Source: Microbacteriaceae bacterium
Lineage (GTDB): Bacteria; Actinomycetota; Actinomycetes; Actinomycetales; Microbacteriaceae
Length of the DNA stretch: 5,441 nucleotides
Direction of reading: 5' to 3'
Assembly (NCBI GenBank): GCA_022701925.1
Contig: JAKONM010000326.1
Span: forward strand, 1-5,441
The notes under the pieces are model-generated. The model made no database searches and had not been told where the DNA came from. It worked only from the letters and a program-made list of their open reading frames with translations. The position numbers and the translations under genes were made by a program. This document shows positions 1-5,441 of this stretch, in pieces; positions within the stretch are counted from its first letter, which is position 1; each line of letters starts with the position of its first letter.

Positions 1-1
1 C

Positions 2-1849
2 TTCGCCCACGGCCACGACTTCGCAGCCGCGCTGCACGACCTGTTCGCGGTCTCCGGCCCCCAGCCGCTGCTGCCCCGCTTCGCGCTCGGCAACTGGTGG
101 AGCCGCTACCACCGCTACTCCGCCGACGAGTACCTGGCGCTGCTCGACCGGTTCGACGCCGAAGGGGTGCGCTTCAGCGTCGCCGTCGTCGACATGGACT
201 GGCACCGCGTCGACCCCGTGCCGCCCTCGCAGGGCAGCGGCTGGACCGGCTACAGCTGGGAGCCGTCGCTGTTCCCGGACCCGGAGTCGTTCCTCGCCGA
301 GCTGCACCGGCGCGGGCTGCGGGTCACCCTGAACGTGCACCCGGCCGACGGGGTGCGCCCCTTCGAGGACGCCTACGCGGCGATGTGCCGCGCGCTCGGC
401 CGCGACCCGCTCGACGGCCTGCCCATCGCGTTCGACCTGACGGACCCCGCCTTCGTCGACGCCTACTTCTCGGTGCTGCACCGCGGGCTCGAGCGGCAGG
501 GCGTGGACTTCTGGTGGATCGACTGGCAGCAGGGCGAGCACTCCCGCATCGCCGGCGTCGACCCGCTGTGGCTGCTGAACCGCCTGCACTTCGAGGACGC
601 CGGCCGCGACGGGCGACGGCCGCTCACCTTCTCCCGCTACGCCGGCCCCGGCAGCCACCGGCACCCGGTCGGCTTCTCCGGCGACGCCGTGGTGTCGTGG
701 GCGTCGCTGCAGTTCCAGCCGGAGTTCACCGCCACCGCGTCGAACATCGGCTACGGCTGGTGGAGCCACGACGTCGGCGGCCACCTGCACGGCGTCCGGG
801 ACGACGAGCTGATGCTGCGCTGGGTGCAGCTGGGCGCGTTCTCCCCGGTCCTCCGCCTGCACTCGTCGAACAACCCGTTCCTGGCGAAGGAGCCGTGGGC
901 GTTCCCGGCGGAGGCGCGGGCGGCGATCGACGACGCGCTCCGGCTGCGGGTGCGACTGGTGCCCTACCTGCACGCGATGAACCACCGCGCCGCCGCCGAC
1001 GGGCTGCCGCTGGTGCTGCCCCTCTACTACGACTCGCCCGCCGAGGAGGCGGCCTACGCGACGCCGACCGTCTTCCGGTTCGGCAGCGAGCTGGTGGTGG
1101 CGCCGATCACCTCGCCGCGGGACCCGGTGACGCTGCAGGGCGCGACGACCGCCTGGCTGCCGCCCGGCACCTGGGTCGACATGACGACCGCGGTGGTGCA
1201 CGAGGGCGGGCGCACGATCGTGCTGCACCGCGACGTGACGGGCGTGCCCGCGCTGCTGCGCGCGGGCGGCATCCTGCCGCTGGCCGGCCCGGGCGACACC
1301 GACGCGACGGCGAACCCGCAGCACCTGGAGGTGCTGGTCGCGCCCGGCGCGGACGGCCGGTTCGCGCTGGTGGAGGACGACGGGACGGGCAGCGGGCTGC
1401 ACGACGTCCGGACGGCGCGCACCCCGCTGTCCTGGGACCAGGCGTCCGGCACGCTGACGATCGGCGCGGTCGAGGGCGCCGACGGCGTCGTGCCGCCCGG
1501 CCGCCGCTGGTCCGTCGTGCTGCTGGGGCTGGCCGCCGACACGGCCGTGCGCGTGGACGGCGAACCGGTGGCGGCCGCCGCGGCCGGGCCCGGCCGGCTG
1601 CGCGTGGACCTGCCGGCCGGCGCGCGCACGGTGCGGGTCGGACCGGACCCGCGACCGGCGACGCAGGAGCGCGAGGCGCGGATCTTCGCGCTGCTCGCCG
1701 CCGCACAGCACCCGCACGAGCACAAGGCCCTGCTCTGGCGCGTCCTCAGCGCTCCGCGGCCCGTCGCCCAGCGCCTGGCCGAGCTGCAGGCGGCGTCCCC
1801 GCCGCCCGCGCTGCTGTCGGCGCTGACCGAGCTGCTGACCGCGTCCTGA
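2..1849 (+). CDS. Glycoside hydrolase family 31 protein (alpha-glycosidase), 5'-truncated by window edge
   Basis: The open frame enters from the left edge (codons start at base 2) and runs 615 residues to TGA. GH31 enzymes are retaining alpha-glycosidases acting on alpha-glucosides, alpha-xylosides or related sugars; the substrate cannot be read here. The (beta/alpha)8 barrel begins at LPRFALGNWWSRY (residues 24-36). The probable nucleophile is Asp174 in FWWIDWQQGE (codon 521-523) and the probable acid/base is Asp228 in GFSGD (codon 683-685). SHDVGGH (255-261) is a typical late-barrel motif. Beta-sandwich segments follow (GSELVVAPIT, LPPGTWVDM, GGILPL). The missing part should be the N-terminal beta-sandwich domain. 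The Ile-Asp-Trp-Gln-Gln active site, in place of the common WIDMNE, places it in a bacterial branch that is little characterised. The last 60 or so residues form an unusual helix-rich tail rich in Ala, Leu and Arg. No signal peptide can be judged. The methionine at 167 lies inside the barrel and is not a real start. No partner sugar genes are visible. Confidence 0.93.
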   Translation, partial: FAHGHDFAAALHDLFAVSGPQPLLPRFALGNWWSRYHRYSADEYLALLDRFDAEGVRFSVAVVDMDWHRVDPVPPSQGSGWTGYSWEPSLFPDPESFLAELHRRGLRVTLNVHPADGVRPFEDAYAAMCRALGRDPLDGLPIAFDLTDPAFVDAYFSVLHRGLERQGVDFWWIDWQQGEHSRIAGVDPLWLLNRLHFEDAGRDGRRPLTFSRYAGPGSHRHPVGFSGDAVVSWASLQFQPEFTATASNIGYGWWSHDVGGHLHGVRDDELMLRWVQLGAFSPVLRLHSSNNPFLAKEPWAFPAEARAAIDDALRLRVRLVPYLHAMNHRAAADGLPLVLPLYYDSPAEEAAYATPTVFRFGSELVVAPITSPRDPVTLQGATTAWLPPGTWVDMTTAVVHEGGRTIVLHRDVTGVPALLRAGGILPLAGPGDTDATANPQHLEVLVAPGADGRFALVEDDGTGSGLHDVRTARTPLSWDQASGTLTIGAVEGADGVVPPGRRWSVVLLGLAADTAVRVDGEPVAAAAAGPGRLRVDLPAGARTVRVGPDPRPATQEREARIFALLAAAQHPHEHKALLWRVLSAPRPVAQRLAELQAASPPPALLSALTELLTAS

Positions 1850-1879
1850 CGCGTCTCGCGGCGCTGCGAGCGGCTGCGG
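1850..1879. terminator. Possible bidirectional hairpin between convergent genes
   Basis: The GH31 gene and the minus-strand sepX gene end tail to tail with 30 bases between their stop codons. This gap holds an imperfect inverted repeat: CTCGC (1855-1859) pairs with GCGAG (1866-1870), and CG (1852-1853) can add to CG (1871-1872) across a one-base bulge. There is no T-tract on either side, so this is at best a weak or Rho-assisted stop. The position, rather than the strength of the stem, is the main argument. Confidence 0.3.
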
Positions 1880-2770
1880 CTAGGAGGCGCGGCGGCGGCG
1901 CAGCACGCCGTCCAGGTCGGACAGCACCGGCCCGGACTCGTTCATCGCCGCGGCGACCTCGTCGACCGGGCGGCCGAGCGCGGCCACCTCGGGGGCGCGG
2001 TGGGCGGCCCGCAGCGCCTCGTCGGCCCGCACGGAGGCCGCCCGCAGCGAGGCGGCGACCGCCGCGTCGTCGCGGACGGGGGCCGCGACCTCCTCGCGCT
2101 GCAGGTACATCGGCCTCGGCAGCGGCACGGGCGTCCACGTGGGCCGGGAGGGCTCGCCCTGCTGCCAGTCGGTGAAGCTGCGCTGCTGCTCGGGCACGAC
2201 CACCGCCTGGTCCACCGCGTCGACCGCGCGGTGCGCCGCGGCCACGGTGGAGGCGCGCTGCAGCAGCCCGACGGCCAGCAGCGCGACGACGACGCCGGCC
2301 GCCAGGAACTCCAGGCCGCCGCCGGACGCGAGGTCCGACACGCCCCAGCCCAGCAGGGTGACGCCGACCACCAGCACGTTGGCGGCCAGCACGCGGCTGC
2401 GGCGCAGGCGCGCGGTCGTCAGCTCCTGCACGGCCTGGGCGCGGTCGCGCGGGCGGCGCGGCCCGCGGCCGCCGCGGGTGAGCACGCGCTCCGCGGCCGC
2501 GCTGCGGGGCCGGGCCACGCGCTCGGCCCGCCGGGCCGCCTCGCGCAGGGCGCGGTGCTGGTCGGCGACGCTGCGCGCCGACACCTCGGCGCGCACCTCG
2601 TCGGGCACCTCGGCGGTCTCGGCCAGGGCGCGCAGCGTCTGCTGCAGCCGCACGGCGGTCCGCTCGGTGCGCAGGTACTCGCGGCGGCGCAACCAGGAGG
2701 GGGTCAGGTAGACCAACCACAAGACGGCGGCCAGCGCGATGATCGCGCCTCCACCCAGTCCGCTCGGCAT
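1880..2770 (-). CDS. sepX: SepX/GlpR-like septal membrane protein
   Basis: This 296-residue protein matches the actinobacterial SepX (Streptomyces) / GlpR (Corynebacterium) family. These proteins sit at division septa with FtsZ, and GlpR is the membrane receptor of the gephyrin-like protein Glp. What is visible: an N-terminal membrane segment (about 7-24, Gly/Ala/Leu-rich, ending TPSWLRRREYL), a charged helical stretch (30-95), an Arg/Gly-rich hinge (97-112), two further hydrophobic segments (about 127-147 and 153-171), a conserved linear motif TWTPVPLPRPMYL (211-223), and a basic C-terminus LDGVLRRRRAS. The assignment rests on the PSWLRRREYL region, the WTPVP..P.YL motif, the topology and the conserved place after rimJ. 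The start is ATG at 2770-2768. No Shine-Dalgarno precedes it, but a TACTTT hexamer lies 7 bases upstream. A 101-base gap separates it from rimJ, so it may have its own promoter. It carries a DWQQGE hexapeptide (201-206) also found in the GH31 active site. Confidence 0.82.
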   Translation of the reverse strand: MPSGLGGGAIIALAAVLWLVYLTPSWLRRREYLRTERTAVRLQQTLRALAETAEVPDEVRAEVSARSVADQHRALREAARRAERVARPRSAAAERVLTRGGRGPRRPRDRAQAVQELTTARLRRSRVLAANVLVVGVTLLGWGVSDLASGGGLEFLAAGVVVALLAVGLLQRASTVAAAHRAVDAVDQAVVVPEQQRSFTDWQQGEPSRPTWTPVPLPRPMYLQREEVAAPVRDDAAVAASLRAASVRADEALRAAHRAPEVAALGRPVDEVAAAMNESGPVLSDLDGVLRRRRAS

Positions 2771-2777
2771 GGGTCAG

Positions 2778-2797
2778 AAAGTAGGGGCGCGCCCTAC
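2778..2797 (-). promoter_or_regulatory. Candidate sepX promoter (-10) with overlapping palindrome
   Basis: Read on the minus strand, TACTTT (2783-2778) is a TANNNT-type -10 hexamer. Seven bases separate it from the sepX ATG, which would put the transcript start at or next to the start codon, fitting the lack of a Shine-Dalgarno. Immediately upstream, and sharing three bases with the hexamer, lies the inverted repeat GTAGGG-N5-CCCTAC (2781-2797), whose centre GGGCGCGCCC (2785-2794) is itself a perfect palindrome. This sits in the usual -10/-35 spacer, where a regulator could bind. No good -35 hexamer is visible. It is a candidate only. Confidence 0.4.
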
Positions 2798-2827
2798 ACC
2801 GGCGACGCAGGCCGCTGCGGCGTGTCG

Positions 2828-2873
2828 CGCCGATCGGCGGGCGCCCCAGTCGTGGGGCGGACGACGGCCGATC
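2828..2873 (-). terminator. Nested inverted repeats downstream of rimJ, candidate terminator
   Basis: About a dozen bases past the rimJ stop codon (minus strand) is a perfect 7-bp hairpin, CGCCCCA-N4-TGGGGCG (2842-2859). It is enclosed by a second 7-bp pair, GATCGGC (2832-2838) with GCCGATC (2867-2873), the outer arm reaching into the rimJ stop codon. The left part also contains the perfect 12-base palindrome CGCCGATCGGCG (2828-2839). There is no T-run, which is common for actinobacterial terminators. The site would end or weaken the galU-rimJ transcript before sepX. A protein-binding site or a cruciform are alternatives. Confidence 0.45.
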
Positions 2874-3519
2874 AGGGGAAGGAGGTCTCCGCCAGCCGGC
2901 GGTCGTGCTCGGGCACCTCGGCCGCGCCGGCGGGCGCGCGGCCGGCCTGCCAGCGGCGCAGGACGCCCTCCGGCACCTCCTCCGTCACCAGGCCGAAGCA
3001 GTAGTGGTCGCGCCAGTCGCCGTTGATGTGGATGTAGCGGCGCTTCAGGCCCTCGTACCGGAAGCCCAGCTTCTCCACCACGCGCAGCGACTTGGCGTTC
3101 TCGGGCCGGATGCAGATCTCCATGCGGTGCAGGCCCAGGGTCTGGAAGCAGTGGTCGGTCGCCAGGGCGACGGCGGCGGGCGTCGCCCCGCGCCCCGCGA
3201 ACCGCTCCGCGATCCAGTACCCGATCGTGGCCGACGACAGCGAGCCGTAGCTGATCGCCGTGACGTTCAGCTGGCCGGCCAGCTCGCCGTCGACCTCGAT
3301 CACGAAGGGCAGCCCCTGTCCGCTCCGCGCGTTCTGCTGCAGGGCGCGGATGCTGCCGCGGGTGTCGAAGCCGACCGAGCCGCGCGGGCTCGTCGCCTCC
3401 CACTCGCGCATCCACGAGCGCCCCTCGACCAGCTCCCGCTCCACCTGGCGGGCGTCCCGCAGCCGGATTGGCCGGATGACGATCGCGCCTGCGCGCAGCA
3501 CTGGTACGGGGACGGCCAC
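2872..3519 (-). CDS. rimJ: RimJ/RimL-family GNAT N-acetyltransferase
   Basis: This 215-residue cytosolic enzyme transfers acetyl from acetyl-CoA, by family analogy to the N-terminal amine of a protein (ribosomal S5 in E. coli RimJ); the actual target here is unknown. GNAT features in order: a beta strand with IRPIRLRDA (15-23), the strand-turn FVIEVDGELAGQLNV (72-86), IGYWIAERFAGRGAT (99-113) holding the acetyl-CoA pyrophosphate loop R-F-A-G-R-G-A, and MEICIRPENAKSLRVVEKLGFRYEG (133-157), the classic late GNAT motif. The RYIHINGDWRDHYCFGLV segment is typical of RimJ. The C-terminal 25 or so residues form a polar tail. It starts with GTG at 3519-3517, without a recognisable ribosome site, and lies 30 bases after the galU stop, so it is probably co-transcribed with galU. 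Upstream, its frame is closed only by galU's own TGA. In other actinobacteria a moeA/glp gene usually lies between the two. Confidence 0.88.
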   Translation of the reverse strand: MAVPVPVLRAGAIVIRPIRLRDARQVERELVEGRSWMREWEATSPRGSVGFDTRGSIRALQQNARSGQGLPFVIEVDGELAGQLNVTAISYGSLSSATIGYWIAERFAGRGATPAAVALATDHCFQTLGLHRMEICIRPENAKSLRVVEKLGFRYEGLKRRYIHINGDWRDHYCFGLVTEEVPEGVLRRWQAGRAPAGAAEVPEHDRRLAETSFP

Positions 3520-3549
3520 GGGGAGAGTGTGTCAGTCGCGGGTGGTGCG

Positions 3550-4440
3550 TCAGTCGAGACCGGCGGCGAACTGCTTGAGCCAGGGCTTCAGCTCCGGCCC
3601 CAGGTCGTCACGGCCGCTGGCGAGCTCGACGATCGCCTTCAGGTAGTCCACCTTGTCGCCCGTGTCGTACCGCTTGCCGCGGAACACGACCCCGTAGACG
3701 CCGCCGGTCCAGGTCGCGCCGGCCATCTCCTGCAGCGCATCGGTCAGCTGCACCTCGCCGCCCTTGCCGGGCGCGGTGTGCTGCAGGATCGGGAAGATCT
3801 CGGGCTTCAGCACGTAGCGGCCGATGATCGCCAGGTTCGAGGGCGCGGACTCCTTGGAGGGCTTCTCGACGAGCCCCAGCACCTTCACCACGTCGTCGTC
3901 GTCGGTCGTCTCGATGCTCGCGGCGCCGTACAGGTGGATCTGGTCGGGGTCGACCTCCATCAGCGCGACGATCGAGGCGTTGCGCTTCTGCTGCTCCTGG
4001 ATCATCTTCTGCAGCAGCGGGTCGCGCTCGTCGATCAGGTCGTCGCCCAGCAGCACGGCGAAGGGCTCGTGCCCCACGTGCATGCGGGCCTGCAGCACCG
4101 CGTGGCCGAGGCCGCGGGGGTCGCCCTGCCGGAAGTAGTGGATGTCCGCGATGTTCGTCGACGCGCGCACCTTCTCGAGCTTCGCGTGGTCGCCCTTGTT
4201 CTCCAGGGTCGCCTCGAGCTCGTAGACCCGGTCGAAATGGTTCTCCAGCGCGTACTTGTTGCGGCCGGTGACCATCAGCACGTCGTTCAGGCCGGCCGAG
4301 ACGGCCTCCTCCACGACGTACTGGATCGCGGGCTTGTCGACGACGGGCAGCATCTCCTTCGGCATCGCCTTGGTGGCGGGGAGGAAGCGCGTGCCCAGGC
4401 CGGCGGCGGGTATGACGGCCTTGGTGATGTGGTAAGCCAT
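3550..4440 (-). CDS. galU: UTP--glucose-1-phosphate uridylyltransferase
   Basis: GalU makes UDP-glucose and pyrophosphate from UTP and glucose-1-phosphate in the cytosol, feeding cell-wall glycans, glycolipids and trehalose. The 296 residues are full length for the bacterial family. Visible motifs: the nucleotide-binding loop PAAGLGTRFLPATKAMPKEM (11-30), which includes the G-x-G-T-R signature, VVDKPAIQYVVEE (33-45), GLGHAVL (110-116), LGDDLID (131-137) with the metal-binding Asp pair, LVEKP (190-194), GKGGEVQLTDAL (225-236) and RGKRYDTGDKVDYLKA (254-269). The start at ATG 4440 (MAYHITKAVIPAAG) is chosen because it begins just before the first strand as in homologues; an upstream ATG in frame at 4515 would overlap the divergent gene and adds only non-conserved residues. 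No Shine-Dalgarno is present. A short Asp run (180-183) lies in a surface loop. galU is first in the galU-rimJ pair and is divergent from the cyclo-ligase gene across 41 bases. Confidence 0.96.
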   Translation of the reverse strand: MAYHITKAVIPAAGLGTRFLPATKAMPKEMLPVVDKPAIQYVVEEAVSAGLNDVLMVTGRNKYALENHFDRVYELEATLENKGDHAKLEKVRASTNIADIHYFRQGDPRGLGHAVLQARMHVGHEPFAVLLGDDLIDERDPLLQKMIQEQQKRNASIVALMEVDPDQIHLYGAASIETTDDDDVVKVLGLVEKPSKESAPSNLAIIGRYVLKPEIFPILQHTAPGKGGEVQLTDALQEMAGATWTGGVYGVVFRGKRYDTGDKVDYLKAIVELASGRDDLGPELKPWLKQFAAGLD

Positions 4441-4448
4441 AGGAGCAC

Positions 4449-4454
4449 AGCGTA
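4449..4454 (-). promoter_or_regulatory. Candidate galU -10 element
   Basis: On the minus strand, TACGCT (a TANNNT-type hexamer) lies 8 bases before the galU ATG, which would start the transcript one or two bases before the start codon. The galU start lacks a Shine-Dalgarno, in agreement with leaderless or nearly leaderless initiation. No convincing -35 is seen. The element is weaker than its divergent counterpart at 4470. Confidence 0.35.
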
Positions 4455-4469
4455 TCCGCCGACCGTTCC

Positions 4470-4475
4470 TAGAAT
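4470..4475 (+). promoter_or_regulatory. -10 element for leaderless cyclo-ligase transcript
   Basis: TAGAAT differs at one base from the consensus TATAAT and ends 6 bases before the GTG at 4482. With the usual 6-base distance from -10 to the start point, transcription would begin on the G of the GTG itself, making a leaderless mRNA of the type common in actinobacteria. No Shine-Dalgarno precedes the GTG, which supports this. A -35 hexamer is not recognisable, and the whole element must fit into a 41-base region shared with the galU promoter. Confidence 0.6.
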
Positions 4476-4481
4476 CGGGCC

Positions 4482-5093
4482 GTGAACGCCGATCCAGGGC
4501 CCCAGAAGCGGGCACTTCGGGCCGAGCTGCGGGCCCGCAGACGCGATCTGACGCAGAAGGAGCGGGCCGCCGCGACCGTCGGGCTGACGGACGGGCTCAT
4601 CGCCCTCGTGGGCCGGCTCGGAGTGCGATCGGTCTCCTGCTACCTGTCGCGGACCGATGAGCCGGACACCCGCCCGTTCGTGAACTGGGCGCGGGCGGAG
4701 GGCCTGCGGGTGCTGTTCCCCATCACCCGCGCCGACGGCCTGCTCGACTGGACCACCGCGAACGACGACGACGAGGAGGTCGTGGGCCTCTTCGGGATGC
4801 CCGAGCCCGTCGGCGAGCTGCTGGGACCGATCGCGATCAACGACGTCGACCTGATCCTGGTGCCGGCGGCCGCCGTCGACGCCCACGGGATGCGGCTCGG
4901 CTGGGGCCGCGGCTACTACGACAAGACCCTCGGCTCGATGGAGCGGTGCCCGCCGGTCTACGGGGTACTGTTCGACGCCGAGCTCGTCGCCGAGGTGCCG
5001 CACGAACGGCACGACCAGTGCGTCGACGGCGTCGTCACCCCCTCGCGGACCGTCGAGTTCTCGACCCGGGACCGCCACCACCGGAGGATCTGA
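4482..5093 (+). CDS. 5-formyltetrahydrofolate cyclo-ligase (MTHFS)
   Basis: The enzyme uses ATP to convert 5-formyltetrahydrofolate to 5,10-methenyltetrahydrofolate, returning a dead-end folate to one-carbon metabolism in the cytosol. It is the counterpart of E. coli YgfA/Fau and M. tuberculosis Rv0992c. The 203 residues match the usual length. A basic N-terminal helix (KRALRAELRARRRDL, 9-23) carries the phosphate-contacting Lys/Arg. The folate region includes VSCYLSRTDEPDT (51-63) and GMPEP (105-109). The signature VPAAAVDAHGMRLGWGRGYYDK (127-148) holds the G-x-G-x-G-Y-Y-D loop, and VPHERHDQCVDGVVTP (172-187) is the conserved C-terminal block. The GTG start at 4482 is preferred because a good -10 ends 6 bases before it, indicating a leaderless message, and because the helix begins soon afterwards. 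The stop is followed after 6 bases by the zinc-ribbon gene, so the two form an operon. Confidence 0.95.
   Translation: MNADPGPQKRALRAELRARRRDLTQKERAAATVGLTDGLIALVGRLGVRSVSCYLSRTDEPDTRPFVNWARAEGLRVLFPITRADGLLDWTTANDDDEEVVGLFGMPEPVGELLGPIAINDVDLILVPAAAVDAHGMRLGWGRGYYDKTLGSMERCPPVYGVLFDAELVAEVPHERHDQCVDGVVTPSRTVEFSTRDRHHRRI
5083..5088 (+). promoter_or_regulatory. Shine-Dalgarno of the zinc-ribbon gene
   Basis: GGAGGA lies in the last codons of the cyclo-ligase gene, 11 bases before the ATG at 5100. It is the clearest Shine-Dalgarno in the window, and its position within the upstream gene suggests translational coupling between the two genes. The spacing is a little long. It contrasts with the other intact genes, none of which shows a usable one. 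Confidence 0.6.
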
Positions 5094-5099
5094 GCCAGC

Positions 5100-5426
<327 letters not shown>

Positions 5427-5432
5427 CCTCGA

Positions 5433-5441
5433 GGGGGGGGG
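5433..5441 (+). repeat. Poly-G run (at least 9) at the window end
   Basis: After the sequence CTCGAG (5428-5433), nine consecutive G residues reach the last base, so the full length is unknown. The run is non-coding, a few bases past the zinc-ribbon stop. It may be a genuine homopolymer where assembly broke off, or a poly-G read artefact of two-colour sequencing. Confidence 0.85.

Noticed and set aside
1054..1725. Open frames antisense to GH31 (also 1107-1706).
   Set aside because: Low-complexity Ser/Arg/Pro-rich translations mirroring the GH31 codons; no recognisable domain or start signal.
97..2175. A 692-residue open frame on the plus strand covering most of the GH31 gene and continuing into sepX.
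   Set aside because: Its translation is almost wholly Arg, Ala, Gly and Pro, as expected from an out-of-frame reading of GC-rich genes; it shows no motif, and the GH31 frame has clear catalytic motifs.
2905..4485. A 526-residue plus-strand open frame opposite rimJ and galU.
   Set aside because: It is the antisense reading of two well-identified enzymes; composition is His/Val/Leu/Gln biased as expected from complementing their codons.
4441..4515. N-terminal extension of GalU by 25 residues from an ATG at 4515.
   Set aside because: It would overlap the divergent cyclo-ligase start and adds an Arg-rich stretch not found in GalU; the ATG at 4440 fits the family start.

Overview
The window is very GC-rich, with nearly every third codon position G or C and long spurious open frames on both strands. 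Its protein families point to a high-GC actinobacterium. The GalU and SepX-like sequences look most like Micrococcales, perhaps Microbacteriaceae; this is a resemblance judged from memory, not from a search. Both ends of the window cut through ongoing sequence: the left edge falls inside a gene, and the right edge falls just after a gene, in a run of G.

Layout from left to right. (1) Positions 2-1849 (+) hold the 3' two-thirds or more of a glycoside hydrolase family 31 gene, with the whole catalytic barrel present. (2) It converges, across 30 bases, on a minus-strand block of three genes: sepX/glpR-like septal membrane protein (2770-1880), RimJ-type GNAT acetyltransferase (3519-2872) and galU (4440-3550). 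(3) A 41-base divergent intergenic stretch separates galU from two plus-strand genes, a 5-formyltetrahydrofolate cyclo-ligase (4482-5093) and an FmdB/Ruc-type zinc-ribbon protein (5100-5426), whose tail is encoded by a pure (AGC)10 microsatellite.

Everything right of 1850 is a conserved actinobacterial core neighbourhood. It corresponds to Mycobacterium tuberculosis Rv0991c-Rv0996 (zinc ribbon, cyclo-ligase, divergent galU, moeA1/glp, rimJ, membrane protein). The main difference is that no moeA/glp gene lies between galU and rimJ, although the gene for its known membrane partner (SepX/GlpR) is still here. The genes serve housekeeping functions: UDP-glucose supply, N-terminal protein acetylation, cell division, folate repair and redox-sensitive protein quality control. 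The GH31 gene is probably an unrelated carbohydrate-use gene that abuts this core.

No mobile element, CRISPR, RNA gene or novel multi-gene system was seen. The items most worth a second look are the missing glp gene, possible leaderless promoters for three genes, a palindrome in the sepX promoter region, a near-perfect 27-base inverted repeat linking the GH31 active site to sepX, and the slippage-prone serine tract.
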